Below are positions 8,673-17,197 of a DNA stretch of 64,000 bases, piece after piece (within the stretch, counting starts at the first letter, position 1; every line of letters starts with the position of its first letter). Position numbers and translations under genes: made by a program. The notes beneath the pieces are model-generated. The model was not told the origin of the DNA and ran no database searches. It saw only the letters and a list, made by a program, of their open reading frames with translations. Location of the stretch: contig CAZHOJ010000004.1 of NCBI GenBank assembly GCA_964534125.1, positions 239,715-303,714 on the forward strand, written 5' to 3'. The DNA is from 2-02-FULL-55-14 sp964534125. GTDB lineage: Bacteria > Bacteroidota > Ignavibacteria > UBA10030.

Positions 8673-10271
8673 ATGGACCGGCGAACCTTCCTGCGAACGA
8701 GCGCATCTGCTGCGAGCACCATCGTGCTGCTGTCGCGCCGGTCCTTCTCTGCTTTGCCCGGCCATCTCAGTCCCCGATTCATCGTCCATCCCTTCGTGGA
8801 ACAGAATCCATCGGCCGTCTTCATTCTCAGGACGAACGTCGATGTGAAGACCAACTCGCCCGCCATCTACGAGGCTGGCAATGCCTTCGGCCGGTCGGTG
8901 TTCCTTCCCTCCGAATCGGACGGTTTCCCCACCTCTGCTATCGTTGCCATCAAACCGAACCTCACAAGCAGGGACAGAAGCCATCCGCAGTATACGATCG
9001 AGCGGTCGATGGGCATCGTGACGGATGCATCCTTCGTCGAGGGGATCATCGACAGTCTCAAGCTGCTGGGGATGGCGGGCTCTCAGTTCTATATCCGTGA
9101 GATAAACAGTCCATCTGATTTTGAAGATGGCGGATATGTCGCGATGGCCGCCCGAACCGGGGCGGAGATCCGAAGTATGCAGGCATCATGGATAGAATAC
9201 ATGCCCATCGAGGATGTGCAGTGGGTCGAGGTGCCCGATGGGACGTGGTTCCAAAGGATCCCGTACCTGTGGCCGGTGAATGCACCAGGCAGTTATTTGC
9301 TGAACATCGCCAAGTTCAAAGCCCATACGATGGGGATCACCGGTTGTGCGAAGAATCTGCAGGGTACCTGTGCGAACGGATACCAGCAGCATTGCCGGAT
9401 CTTCGGATCAGCCATGAACATTCGGCCGCAGGATATGTGTGCCGATGCCAACACCGTGATCCAGGACAACTACAACCGGCATGTGGCTGACGGCATCCCT
9501 CGTTGGGGCATTCCGGGGGATTATGGGGGAATGCGCCAGGAGATCTGGGCTACACGCTGCCTGGACAATAATTCGGTCTCGCATCCGGGTCTTCACGTCA
9601 TCGAGGGGATCTATGGCCGGGACGGAAATTTCATGAACGGCCCGAGCACTGAGGGACTGGCGACGGACTACATGACGAATATCGTTCTTTTCGGAAAGGA
9701 CCCGTTCCATGTTGAAGTTGCAGCACACTGGCGTGCAGGCCATGAGCCGGGTAATTTCGGGCTCTTCCATCTGGCAGTTGAGCGGGGTCAGGCTGCCACG
9801 ATCAATCCGCATGCACTGCAGGTCTATGAATGGTCGCTCCAGGGGTCGGCCACATTGAAACCGATCACAGAATTTTCACGAACGCCGTTGAAGACCGTTT
9901 ACCTCCGTCGGACGGATGTGGAGCCTGCAGAGCAGACGTATCATCTCGTTGACGAGCCGTACGATTATGGGGCCAGCATGGTCGGCGGTCAGGTCTCGGA
10001 CGTTCCTGATATGATGGTGCTCGAGCAGAGCTATCCGAATCCGTTCAATGGAAATGTCAGTATCAGGTTCTCTATGCCGAAGGATGCAGATGTGCTGGTC
10101 GAGATATTCGATGTTGCTGGCCGGCGGATGGGTATTCTTGCAGATGGATTCGTGCAGCGGGGGGCACATCTTGTGTCGTGGAACGCCTCCGGAGCAGGTT
10201 CGGGAGTGTACTTCTGCCGTCTGCTCTCCGGCGGTTCGAGCATCGTCAGGTCGATGGTGCTGGTCCGTTAG
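8673..10271 (+). CDS. Tat-exported DUF362 protein with T9SS sorting domain
   Basis: This 532-residue protein starts MDRRTFLRTSASAAST, a twin-arginine (Tat) signal followed by a hydrophobic stretch. The body is a DUF362 domain (VAIKPNLTS near 90-100, LLNIAKFKAHTMGITGCAKNLQG near 210-235). The last about 85 residues form a T9SS sorting domain (QSYPNPFNGNVS, ending SIVRSMVLVR). A Tat signal implies folding, perhaps with a cofactor, before crossing the inner membrane; the tail implies later transport across the outer membrane. Function is unknown. The frame is open from 8487, but the Tat motif fixes the likely start at 8673, which has no good ribosome binding site. Confidence 0.82.
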   Translation: MDRRTFLRTSASAASTIVLLSRRSFSALPGHLSPRFIVHPFVEQNPSAVFILRTNVDVKTNSPAIYEAGNAFGRSVFLPSESDGFPTSAIVAIKPNLTSRDRSHPQYTIERSMGIVTDASFVEGIIDSLKLLGMAGSQFYIREINSPSDFEDGGYVAMAARTGAEIRSMQASWIEYMPIEDVQWVEVPDGTWFQRIPYLWPVNAPGSYLLNIAKFKAHTMGITGCAKNLQGTCANGYQQHCRIFGSAMNIRPQDMCADANTVIQDNYNRHVADGIPRWGIPGDYGGMRQEIWATRCLDNNSVSHPGLHVIEGIYGRDGNFMNGPSTEGLATDYMTNIVLFGKDPFHVEVAAHWRAGHEPGNFGLFHLAVERGQAATINPHALQVYEWSLQGSATLKPITEFSRTPLKTVYLRRTDVEPAEQTYHLVDEPYDYGASMVGGQVSDVPDMMVLEQSYPNPFNGNVSIRFSMPKDADVLVEIFDVAGRRMGILADGFVQRGAHLVSWNASGAGSGVYFCRLLSGGSSIVRSMVLVR

Positions 10272-10285
10272 GCGATCGTCCGCCG

Positions 10286-10310
10286 GGAAGGGCCATTCTC
10301 AGGCCTTTCC
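10286..10310. terminator. stem-loop between convergent DUF362 and coaX genes
   Basis: GGAAGGGCC (10286-10294) and GGCCTTTCC (10302-10310) can form a nine-pair stem with one G-U pair and a seven-base loop. It lies at the meeting point of two convergent genes and overlaps the final codons of coaX. Neither side has a long T run, so efficient termination is uncertain. Confidence 0.4.
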
Positions 10311-11081
10311 AAGGCGCTCGCAGATGATGCGGACACCGTCAAGCACGAGGTTCGGCTCGAGATACTGCAGGGCTTTCGAATGGTCAAAGACGAATTGTGA
10401 GAACCCTCCGGTCCCGATGATCGTCGGATCGGCACCCTCCGATACGCGAAGAACGTCTTTCAAACGACGCACCATCCCCTCCGTTGCATCGAGCGCTCCG
10501 TACAGGATCCCTGCCTGCATGCTGCTGACGGTATCTTTCGCGATCAGGGAAGCAGGAAGGGTGAGTTCCACCCGCGGAAGCCGTGCAGCACGGCGGTGCA
10601 GGTCTGCGGCTGATGTTTCCACGCCGGGCGCAATGACCCCTCCAAGATAATCCCCGTTCGAGGCGACGATGTCGTATGTCGTGGCCGTTCCGAAATCCAC
10701 AATGATGAGTGGTCCGCCGTATTTCGCATATCCGGCGACGGCATTGCACAATCTGTCCGCGCCGACAGCCATCGGATCCTCATACCGTATGGCAATGCCC
10801 AGGTCGAGCGAGCCATCGATGATCGTCGGCCTGACCCTGAACAGCGACGAGGCGATATTGGCGTAGATGTCTGTCGCAGCGGGGACGACAGAGGAGATAC
10901 CGATGGACGATATGGCATCTGCCGCGATCGAGAGGGCAGACAGCCGAGTTGTGAACGCCGGGCCGATCGCATCATCGGTCATGTGGTCGATGGTAACCAT
11001 CCGCCAGTCCGCACGGAGGGCTGGGCCGTCGTACACGGCCGCGACAGTGTGGGTATTACCGATATCGATCGCGAGGAACAT
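10299..11081 (-). CDS. coaX: type III pantothenate kinase
   Basis: The 260-residue protein has the ASKHA-fold phosphate loops of type III pantothenate kinase: DIGNTHT at residues 6-12, VDFGTATTYD in the middle and LGGVIAPGV after it, plus IIGTGGFS near the C terminus. It phosphorylates pantothenate, the first step of coenzyme A synthesis, in the cytoplasm. Length is normal. It is the last gene of a three-gene minus-strand unit, starting 6 bp after birA ends. The coaX/birA neighbourhood is common in bacteria. Confidence 0.96.
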   Translation of the reverse strand: MFLAIDIGNTHTVAAVYDGPALRADWRMVTIDHMTDDAIGPAFTTRLSALSIAADAISSIGISSVVPAATDIYANIASSLFRVRPTIIDGSLDLGIAIRYEDPMAVGADRLCNAVAGYAKYGGPLIIVDFGTATTYDIVASNGDYLGGVIAPGVETSAADLHRRAARLPRVELTLPASLIAKDTVSSMQAGILYGALDATEGMVRRLKDVLRVSEGADPTIIGTGGFSQFVFDHSKALQYLEPNLVLDGVRIICERLGKA

Positions 11082-11087
11082 GGCTTT

Positions 11088-11891
11088 CTACGGATTGTCG
11101 ATGCGTGTGGTAGTGCGTGAGACGGTCACATCTCCTTCAAAGAACGTCCGAAGACCATCCTCCGTCTGAAGAAGGAGTCCGCCGTCCTTACTGAGTCCGA
11201 GAGCAGTCCCCCGGACCAGGCCTGATCCGGTATGCAGCTCAATGGTGCTGCCAAACGTCGTACAGCGGCTCGTCCAGTTCTCCACCACTGCCGTATCGCT
11301 GTGCGACCGTATCTGCCGGAACAAGGCCTCCATGCTCTCCATGATGCTGTGAAAGACAGGGACCCGATCGATCGGATGTCCCAGTTCGTTCTTGAGCGAG
11401 GTAGCGGATGATGAGAGCTCGGGTGGGAAGTCCGTTTGATTCACATTGATACCGATACCGGCAACGATAAAGCCGCCAGACGGATCATCGCTCCCCTCCA
11501 GCAGCATCCCTGATACCTTCCGGTCATTCAGGAGGAGATCGTTGGGCCACTTGGAGCGGAGGTGGACATCGATGGCGCGGTCGATCCCTCCTGCGACTGC
11601 TTCCGAGACATAGTAGGACACCCAGGGGAGATGGCGGTCAGAGATGTTCCGGAGGACCACGGAGAACATCAGGTTGTCGCCCGGGTGGTCGATCCATGAA
11701 CGTCCGTGGCGCCCCCTCCCGGCGGTCTGGTGCTCTGCCCAGACGACCGTACCCTCATCGGCACCTGCATCGGCAAGTGCTTTCGCACAGCTGTTCGTAG
11801 AATCGATCTCTTCAAAGAAGAAGAGGGCCTGCCCAAAGGTCTTTGTTGGCAGGCCTGCGAGGACCTGTTCTTTTGTGAGCGCGGCTCTCAC
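11088..11891 (-). CDS. birA: biotin--[acetyl-CoA-carboxylase] ligase
   Basis: This biotin protein ligase of 267 residues attaches biotin to carboxylase carrier domains. The catalytic core is clear: STNSCAK, AEHQTAGRGRHGRSW (the biotinyl-AMP-binding glycine-rich loop), SKWPNDLL, KVSGMLLE and GIGINVN. There is no N-terminal helix-turn-helix, so it is the non-repressor type. The GTG start at 11891 overlaps the stop of the M28 peptidase gene (GTGA); an upstream ATG at 11945 is possible but would lie inside that gene. Its product could biotinylate the partner of the carboxylase subunit encoded at 55243. Confidence 0.93.
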   Translation of the reverse strand: MRAALTKEQVLAGLPTKTFGQALFFFEEIDSTNSCAKALADAGADEGTVVWAEHQTAGRGRHGRSWIDHPGDNLMFSVVLRNISDRHLPWVSYYVSEAVAGGIDRAIDVHLRSKWPNDLLLNDRKVSGMLLEGSDDPSGGFIVAGIGINVNQTDFPPELSSSATSLKNELGHPIDRVPVFHSIMESMEALFRQIRSHSDTAVVENWTSRCTTFGSTIELHTGSGLVRGTALGLSKDGGLLLQTEDGLRTFFEGDVTVSRTTTRIDNP

Positions 11892-13453
11892 GGCGCCGGC
11901 GGTGGATTCGTGTCGAGCCCTTCCGGCCTGTTCGCGACCGTCCATGAGGTGGCATACACGAGACGGGCGATCATCGCCATTCTTTCGTACAGGATCTTGT
12001 CTGGCGTGTCCGTCGGCCGATGATAGTCAGGATGGGTGCCCGTGAAGAAGAACGTCACAGGGACGCCGTTCTTCGCGAAGTTGTAGTGGTCGCTTCGGTA
12101 GTAGAACCGGTTGGGATCGTTGTCGTCATTGTACGTGTAGTCAAGATGGAGTTTGACGGTCCGGTCGTTCGCATCGCGAAGGATGGCATCGAGGTCCTTG
12201 CTGATCTTGTCGGACCCGATGACATAGACGTACATCGAATCGTTGTTCTCCATGTACTCGTACCCGATGCGGCCGATCATGTCGATGTTCAGGTTCGCGA
12301 CCGTCTTCTCAAGAGGGAAGACAGGATTGTCGGTGTAGTATCCCGAGCCGAGCAGGCCCTTCTCTTCTCCCGTCACGGTCATGAACAGGATGCTCCGTTT
12401 GGGCCTGACGCCGTTCTGCACATAGGCCTCGGCAAGCTCGAGGATGGTCACCGTTCCGGAGCCGTCATCGTCGGCGCCGTTGTACACGGTCCCGTCCGGC
12501 AACGCTCCGTCATGATCGTAATGGGCTGTCAGTACGACGACCTCGTTCCTGAGATCCGGGTCGGACCCTTCGAGGAAGCCGAGGACATTCTCGGTCGGCA
12601 GCACGTCGGCGCGGACGGCATTTCGGATCGTGATCTTCTGCTCGTCGAGAAATATCGGCGTGAAGGAGGAATCCTCCATCGCGCGAGCGTAGAGTTCCGG
12701 GTATGACACACCAGCACCTGCAAGAAGGGATTCCGCAAGCGGTGGAGCGGCAAAGATGCGCATCCCGGACGCACCGCGCCGTCGGCTTGATTGCGGGACA
12801 TCGGTCCTGCGCATCGACTTTCGCGGGGATGTGCCGAAACGCTGACTGATGTTATCGTATGACGAGGGTCCTTCGGCGTCGAGGATCGTGATCGATGCGA
12901 ACACTCCTTCATCCCGGCGCGAAGAAAACAAGCGCGACATTCTGCCCCGGTCTGTGGTATCATTCGTCTGCTCGCGCGTGCCGGCAAATGTAATGACGAT
13001 CCTGCCGGCTATCTTATCTGCGTAGGACGGATCGATGTACGAATCGGCGAATCCTAAGAAGACCGCGGGAGCGGTGAAGCTGGTGTCGGTCTGGGATGCG
13101 GTGACGTAGTCCTTCCCGAAATCAAATGTCTTTCCATCGATAGAGATAGAGGAGTTCGCAGCATCGAGCTGCGTGACCTGGACATCGAAGCGCTGAAAGT
13201 GCGTGCCATCGTCCCCAACCGGCTTCAGGCCGAGACTGCGGAAGTGGTCAGCAATGTACTTCGCGGCCATTTTCTGGCCCTCCATTGCGGTCTCCCTGCC
13301 CAGGAACTCATCAGAAGCGATGATATAGAGGTGCCTGCTGAGGTCGGCAGCCGAGATGGACGTGTAGCCCTTCAAAGCCAAAGGATCGATGTCCTGTGCC
13401 GGGGCCAGGTGGACCAGGAGCAACACTGCAGCCAAAGCCTCAATGATTCTCAT
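11888..13453 (-). CDS. secreted M28 family metallopeptidase
   Basis: This 521-residue exported zinc aminopeptidase-like protein has a signal peptide (MRIIEALAAVLLLVHLAPAQ). A protease-associated insert precedes the M28 core. The metal and catalytic residues are intact: TAHYDHDG, YNGADDDGSG, TGEEKGLLGSGYY, NLNIDMIGR and, near the end, the His of THPDYHRPTDT. The ATG at 13453 is preceded by GGAGGAGA at ideal spacing, better than an in-frame ATG eight codons upstream. It probably degrades peptides in the periplasm or outside the cell. It overlaps birA by 4 bp, an odd functional pairing that may reflect operon packing only. Confidence 0.92.
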   Translation of the reverse strand: MRIIEALAAVLLLVHLAPAQDIDPLALKGYTSISAADLSRHLYIIASDEFLGRETAMEGQKMAAKYIADHFRSLGLKPVGDDGTHFQRFDVQVTQLDAANSSISIDGKTFDFGKDYVTASQTDTSFTAPAVFLGFADSYIDPSYADKIAGRIVITFAGTREQTNDTTDRGRMSRLFSSRRDEGVFASITILDAEGPSSYDNISQRFGTSPRKSMRRTDVPQSSRRRGASGMRIFAAPPLAESLLAGAGVSYPELYARAMEDSSFTPIFLDEQKITIRNAVRADVLPTENVLGFLEGSDPDLRNEVVVLTAHYDHDGALPDGTVYNGADDDGSGTVTILELAEAYVQNGVRPKRSILFMTVTGEEKGLLGSGYYTDNPVFPLEKTVANLNIDMIGRIGYEYMENNDSMYVYVIGSDKISKDLDAILRDANDRTVKLHLDYTYNDDNDPNRFYYRSDHYNFAKNGVPVTFFFTGTHPDYHRPTDTPDKILYERMAMIARLVYATSWTVANRPEGLDTNPPPAP

Positions 13454-13594
13454 GAAATTCTCCTCCGTGAAAGCCACTCAACATATGTAACGATGGACTT
13501 GCATTCAACGGGGACATTCTGCTAAAGTTGCAGGAACTCCTGACAAAATGTTGAAATACCATGACATACGACTGCCATAATGACAGATGGTTTG

Positions 13595-13651
13595 ACATGC
13601 AAATGACCCGCATGTTGAGAAAACGTCGATTTTTAGTTGTTTTCGACGGTT
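13595..13651. promoter_or_regulatory. two inverted repeats upstream of the heat-shock cluster
   Basis: Site 1 is ACATGC (13595-13600) with GCATGT (13610-13615), perfect 6-bp arms. Site 2 is AAACGTCGA (13621-13629) with TCGACGGTT (13643-13651), nine-base arms with one mismatch. Both lie 10-65 bp upstream of the candidate -24/-12 promoter. They could be activator or repressor sites; no CIRCE element is seen. The assignment is inference. Confidence 0.4.
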
Positions 13652-13657
13652 TTTTCG

Positions 13658-13675
13658 CTGGCACGAGAGTTGGGA
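13658..13675 (+). promoter_or_regulatory. candidate sigma-54-like (-24/-12) promoter of the hsp20 cluster
   Basis: The -24 half CTGGCACG (13658-13665) matches the sigma-54 consensus fully. Four bases later TTGGGA stands where TTGCA/T is expected, so the -12 half is imperfect, although the spacing between the two GG pairs is correct. Transcription would start near 13685, about 44 bases before the first hsp20 ATG. Two sigma-54 activator genes lie in this window (40219, 57838), so a sigma-54 system probably exists in the organism. Confidence 0.4.
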
Positions 13676-13728
13676 GTATCAGCGTAGAAAATCACAGACA
13701 TCCAATCCAATATTCAAGGAATAGTGCA

Positions 13729-14121
13729 ATGCTGATCCACTTTGAACTCCCGGCAGAACTTGAGACGGTTGTCAACAGCGTCCCGGGACGGCGTATTCTC
13801 TCCCGCGTTCCGGTCGATGTCATGCAGTCGGAGCAGGGAACGACGGTCCAGGCAGAGCTTCCCGGCGTCCGCAAGGATGATATCCAGATCACCTTCGAGG
13901 ATGAGGTCCTGACGATCTCCGGTAAGCGGGCCGAGAAGGCCATCCCGGCAGATGCCCGGGTCCTGCTCCATGAGCAACGGACCCGCGAATTTCATCGTTC
14001 GATCATGATCGGACATCCGGTGGAACAGGATGCCATGACGGCATCGCTCGAGAGCGGACTGCTGACCGTGGAACTGCCGAAGGCAGCCGCGGCCCGGCCG
14101 AGGACAATTGCGATCAAGTAG
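13729..14121 (+). CDS. small heat-shock protein (Hsp20), copy 1
   Basis: This 130-residue alpha-crystallin-type chaperone binds unfolding proteins and hands them to DnaK/ClpB. The core starts VDVMQSEQGTTVQAELPGVRKDDIQITFEDEVLTISGKR and ends with a GLLTVELPK strand. Compared with copy 3 it has a short N-terminal arm and weaker conservation. The ATG at 13729 follows AAGGA; the frame is open further upstream, but that part overlaps the presumed promoter. It is the first gene of a tandem hsp20-hsp20-hsp20-dnaK array. Confidence 0.9.
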   Translation: MLIHFELPAELETVVNSVPGRRILSRVPVDVMQSEQGTTVQAELPGVRKDDIQITFEDEVLTISGKRAEKAIPADARVLLHEQRTREFHRSIMIGHPVEQDAMTASLESGLLTVELPKAAAARPRTIAIK

Positions 14122-14135
14122 CAGGCGAGGATAGT

Positions 14136-14534
14136 ATGAGTCAGGAGAATCACATCAGGGTCGAGACGAGCGGAAGCTCGCTTCCGGTGAAGCAGGGACA
14201 CACCCTGACGCTGAAAGCAAGCCCGGTCGCAGATATCTATGAGACACATGAAGCCTTCGTCGTCGCCCTCGATCTTCCGGGCGCACAGAAGGAGAATATC
14301 CAGGTCATCGTCGAACCCGGTTCATTATCGGTCCGTGCGACGGTCCTTCCGCGCGCCGCAACCGCAGGCCGCATGATCCACCGGGAGATCGGCTGGAACG
14401 CGTACGAACGGTCGTTCCGGCTCGGCCCGGGCATCGACGAGGAGGCCATCAGGGCTGAGTATGAGGATGGCGTGCTGATGGTCGTTCTTCCGAAGACCGA
14501 GGACTCCAGGGCACGTCAGATCAGAATCACGTAA
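14136..14534 (+). CDS. small heat-shock protein (Hsp20), copy 2
   Basis: This 132-residue alpha-crystallin-domain protein carries SPVADIYETHEAFVVALDLPG at the start of the core and YEDGVLMVVLPK at the end. It is divergent from copies 1 and 3 within the core, so the array is not a recent triplication. It starts 14 bp after copy 1 with a GAGG ribosome binding site, which suggests one transcript. A role as subunit of mixed Hsp20 oligomers is possible but not shown by the sequence. Confidence 0.9.
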   Translation: MSQENHIRVETSGSSLPVKQGHTLTLKASPVADIYETHEAFVVALDLPGAQKENIQVIVEPGSLSVRATVLPRAATAGRMIHREIGWNAYERSFRLGPGIDEEAIRAEYEDGVLMVVLPKTEDSRARQIRIT

Positions 14535-14568
14535 TCAACACGCAATCACTCAACAGGAGGGCATGCCA

Positions 14569-15036
14569 ATGTCACTGATTCGTTGGAATCCCACACGAGA
14601 CCTGAGCTCGTGGCCCTCTGAAGTGTCAGGATTTCAGAGGGAAATGAACAAGCTGTTCGATTCGTTCTTCCGCGGCAACTGGCAGGACCAGGAGACATCT
14701 CTTTCGGTCTGGACGCCGGCGGTGGACATCACGGAGCAGGAGGACGCCTACCGCGTCAACGTCGAGCTCCCGGGCGTGGACAAGAACGATGTTTCTATCA
14801 CGCTCGAGTCGAACATCCTCACGATCCGTGGTACCAAGAAGCAGGAGAAGGAAGAGAAGGGCAAGGAATACCACCGCGTCGAGCGGTCCTATGGCAGCTT
14901 CCATCGCTCCTTCACGCTTCCGACCTCCGTCCAGGCGGACAAAATAGATGCTGTCTTCAAGGATGGCATCCTGAACGTCACACTGCCGAAGGCGGAGGAG
15001 GCAAAGCCGAAACAGATCGAGGTCAAGGTAAAGTAA
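14569..15036 (+). CDS. small heat-shock protein (Hsp20), copy 3
   Basis: This 155-residue protein is the most canonical of the three: MSLIRWNPTRDLSSW N-terminal arm, TPAVDITEQEDAYRVNVELPGV at the core start, YGSFHRSFTLP and FKDGILNVTLPKAEE near the end. It is a cytoplasmic holdase chaperone. Two ATGs compete: the one at 14563 is only two bases from AGGAGG, while the one at 14569 has eight-base spacing, so 14569 is preferred. It is followed by a large stem-loop and then dnaK. Confidence 0.95.
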   Translation: MSLIRWNPTRDLSSWPSEVSGFQREMNKLFDSFFRGNWQDQETSLSVWTPAVDITEQEDAYRVNVELPGVDKNDVSITLESNILTIRGTKKQEKEEKGKEYHRVERSYGSFHRSFTLPTSVQADKIDAVFKDGILNVTLPKAEEAKPKQIEVKVK

Positions 15037-15044
15037 ATCACACC

Positions 15045-15097
15045 GTGCACCGCGCCTGGCGGCCCTCCTCGTGATGGTCCAGGCGCAGGTGTTGCAC
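15045..15097 (+). promoter_or_regulatory. large stem-loop between hsp20 copy 3 and dnaK
   Basis: GCGCCTGG (15052-15059) pairs with CCAGGCGC (15079-15086). Outside it CACC pairs with GGTG and GTGC with GCAC, giving about 16 pairs over 53 bases. No T run follows, so it is not a standard terminator. A role in mRNA processing, stability or partial attenuation between the small chaperones and dnaK is inferred. Confidence 0.45.
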
Positions 15098-15160
15098 ACG
15101 GAGCTTCGCGGACCATGGTTCCCGCCGGTCTGCGGTACACAGAAGGAAGGATAGATACTC

Positions 15161-17107
15161 ATGGCAGAAAAGACAGGAAAGATCATCGGGATCGACCTTG
15201 GAACGACGAACTCCGTCGTCGCGGTCATGGAGGGGAATGACCCCATCGTCATCGCGAATGCGGAGGGGGCACGGACGACCCCGTCCGTCGTTGCGTTCAC
15301 AAAGTCGGGGGACAGGCTCGTCGGTGCTGCCGCGAAGCGCCAGGCTGTCACCAACGCAAAGAATACCGTCTTCTCCATCAAGCGGTTCATGGGACGCTTT
15401 TTCAACGAGGTCACCGAAGAGAACAAGATGGTCCCGTACGACGTGATCCAGGGGGAGAACAACACAGCTCGAGTCAAGATCGACGACAGGATCTATTCCC
15501 CGCCGGAGATCTCGGCGATGGTGCTCCAGAAAATGAAGCAAACGGCTGAGGATTACCTGGGTACAACGGTGACGGATGCGGTCATTACCGTCCCGGCGTA
15601 TTTCAACGACGCACAGCGACAGGCCACGAAGGAAGCGGGCGAGATCGCAGGATTGAACGTGCGAAGGATCGTGAACGAGCCGACAGCAGCGGCGCTGGCC
15701 TACGGACTCGACAAGAAGCATCAGAACGTCAAGGTGGCCGTGTTCGACCTGGGTGGCGGAACCTTCGATGTTTCGATCCTCGATCTCGGGGAGGGCGTTT
15801 TCGAGGTCAAATCCACCAACGGCGACACACACCTTGGCGGCGACAACTTCGACATGCGCGTCCTGGAGTGGATCGCTGACGAGTTCAAGAAGTCCGATGG
15901 TATCGACCTGCGCAAGGACCCGATGGCTCTCCAGCGCCTGCGTGAGGCGGCCGAGAAGGCAAAGATGGAGCTCTCGCAGCTCCAGCAGACCGAGATCAAT
16001 CTGCCGTTCATCACAGCAACGGCCGATGGGCCGAAGCACCTGAATCTCACGTTGTCGCGCTCGAAGTTCGAGCAGCTCGTCGATGACCTCGTGCAGCGAT
16101 GCGTTGGTCCGACGAAGAAGGCGATCCAGGACGCCGGGCTGTCAGCATCCGAGATTGATGACATCATCCTCGTCGGCGGCATGACCCGTGTCCCGCGTGT
16201 CCAGCAGCTGGTCAAAGAGCTGTTCGGGAAGGAAGGGCACAAGGGGGTGAACCCTGACGAGGTCGTCGCCGTGGGCGCGGCCATCCAGGGAGGCGTCCTT
16301 GCCGGCGATGTTACGGATGTGCTGCTCCTCGACGTCACGCCGCTGACGCTCGGCATCGAGACGCTCGGCGGGGTGATGACACAGATGATCACGGCGAACA
16401 CGACCATTCCGACAAAGAAGAGCGAGATCTTCTCGACGGCATCGGACAGTCAACCGTCCGTCGAGATCAATATCCTCCAGGGCGAACGCCCGATGGCACA
16501 GGACAACAGGACGCTCGGCCGGTTCCATCTGGACGGCATCCCGCCGGCGCCGCGCGGTGTGCCGCAGATCGAGGTCACGTTCGATATCGATGCCAACGGC
16601 ATCCTGCACGTCCATGCCAAGGACAAGGCGACGAACAAAGAACAGAGCATCCGCATCACATCCTCCAGCGGCCTCAGCAAGGAAGAGGTCGAGAAGATGA
16701 AGGCAGATGCCGCTTCCCACGCCGCAGAGGACAAGAAGAAGAAAGAGGACGCCGAGGTGAAGAACCAGGCAGACTCGCTCGCCTTCCAGACCCGCAAGCA
16801 GATGACGGAGATGGGGGACAAGATCCCTGCGGACGTCAAATCGAAGCTCGAGACAGCGACCTCTGCCCTCGAAGAGGCCGTAAAGTCTGGCAACATCGTG
16901 GACATGAAGGCGAAGACCGAGGCACTGAACGCGCTCTGGAACGAGGCATCGAGTAAGATGTACGAGGCCGTGAAGAACCAGGGGGGAGCACAGGGCCAGG
17001 CACCCGGAGCGGAACAGCCCGGCCAGGCGGGCGGTCAGCAGTCGGCGGATGGCAAAAAGGTCGAGAACGCTGACTATGAAGTGATGGATGACGACGACAA
17101 GAAGTAA
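15161..17107 (+). CDS. dnaK: molecular chaperone DnaK (Hsp70)
   Basis: This is a 648-residue Hsp70. The nucleotide-binding domain has GIDLGTTNSVVAV, the DLGGGTFDVSIL phosphate loop and VGGMTRVPRVQ. The interdomain linker VLLLDVTPLTLGIET and the substrate-binding domain with a charged lid follow. The tail is rich in G, Q and A and ends in DYEVMDDDDKK. It refolds proteins with DnaJ and GrpE, which are not encoded in this window. AGAAGGAAGG precedes the ATG. dnaK sits between the small heat-shock genes and clpB, which together form a complete holdase-to-disaggregase set except for the co-chaperones. Confidence 0.98.
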   Translation: MAEKTGKIIGIDLGTTNSVVAVMEGNDPIVIANAEGARTTPSVVAFTKSGDRLVGAAAKRQAVTNAKNTVFSIKRFMGRFFNEVTEENKMVPYDVIQGENNTARVKIDDRIYSPPEISAMVLQKMKQTAEDYLGTTVTDAVITVPAYFNDAQRQATKEAGEIAGLNVRRIVNEPTAAALAYGLDKKHQNVKVAVFDLGGGTFDVSILDLGEGVFEVKSTNGDTHLGGDNFDMRVLEWIADEFKKSDGIDLRKDPMALQRLREAAEKAKMELSQLQQTEINLPFITATADGPKHLNLTLSRSKFEQLVDDLVQRCVGPTKKAIQDAGLSASEIDDIILVGGMTRVPRVQQLVKELFGKEGHKGVNPDEVVAVGAAIQGGVLAGDVTDVLLLDVTPLTLGIETLGGVMTQMITANTTIPTKKSEIFSTASDSQPSVEINILQGERPMAQDNRTLGRFHLDGIPPAPRGVPQIEVTFDIDANGILHVHAKDKATNKEQSIRITSSSGLSKEEVEKMKADAASHAAEDKKKKEDAEVKNQADSLAFQTRKQMTEMGDKIPADVKSKLETATSALEEAVKSGNIVDMKAKTEALNALWNEASSKMYEAVKNQGGAQGQAPGAEQPGQAGGQQSADGKKVENADYEVMDDDDKK

Positions 17108-17147
17108 CGCGCGGCCGTTCTTCCATCCATAGAGCGATCCAACGCAG

Positions 17148-17173
17148 AAGGCGAGGGCTGATCCTCGCCTTTT
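17148..17173 (+). terminator. rho-independent terminator after dnaK
   Basis: AAGGCGAGG (17148-17156) and CCTCGCCTT (17163-17171) form a perfect nine-pair stem with a six-base loop, followed by a short T run (17170-17173). It separates dnaK from clpB and overlaps the far-upstream in-frame GTG of clpB, which argues for the later clpB start. Confidence 0.75.
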
Positions 17174-17197
17174 GTGTCTCAGAAAGAGCACGAACAC

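Noticed and set aside
13454..13728. CIRCE element for HrcA control of the heat-shock cluster
   Set aside because: No TTAGCACTC-N9-GAGTGCTAA-like sequence is present here or before dnaK.
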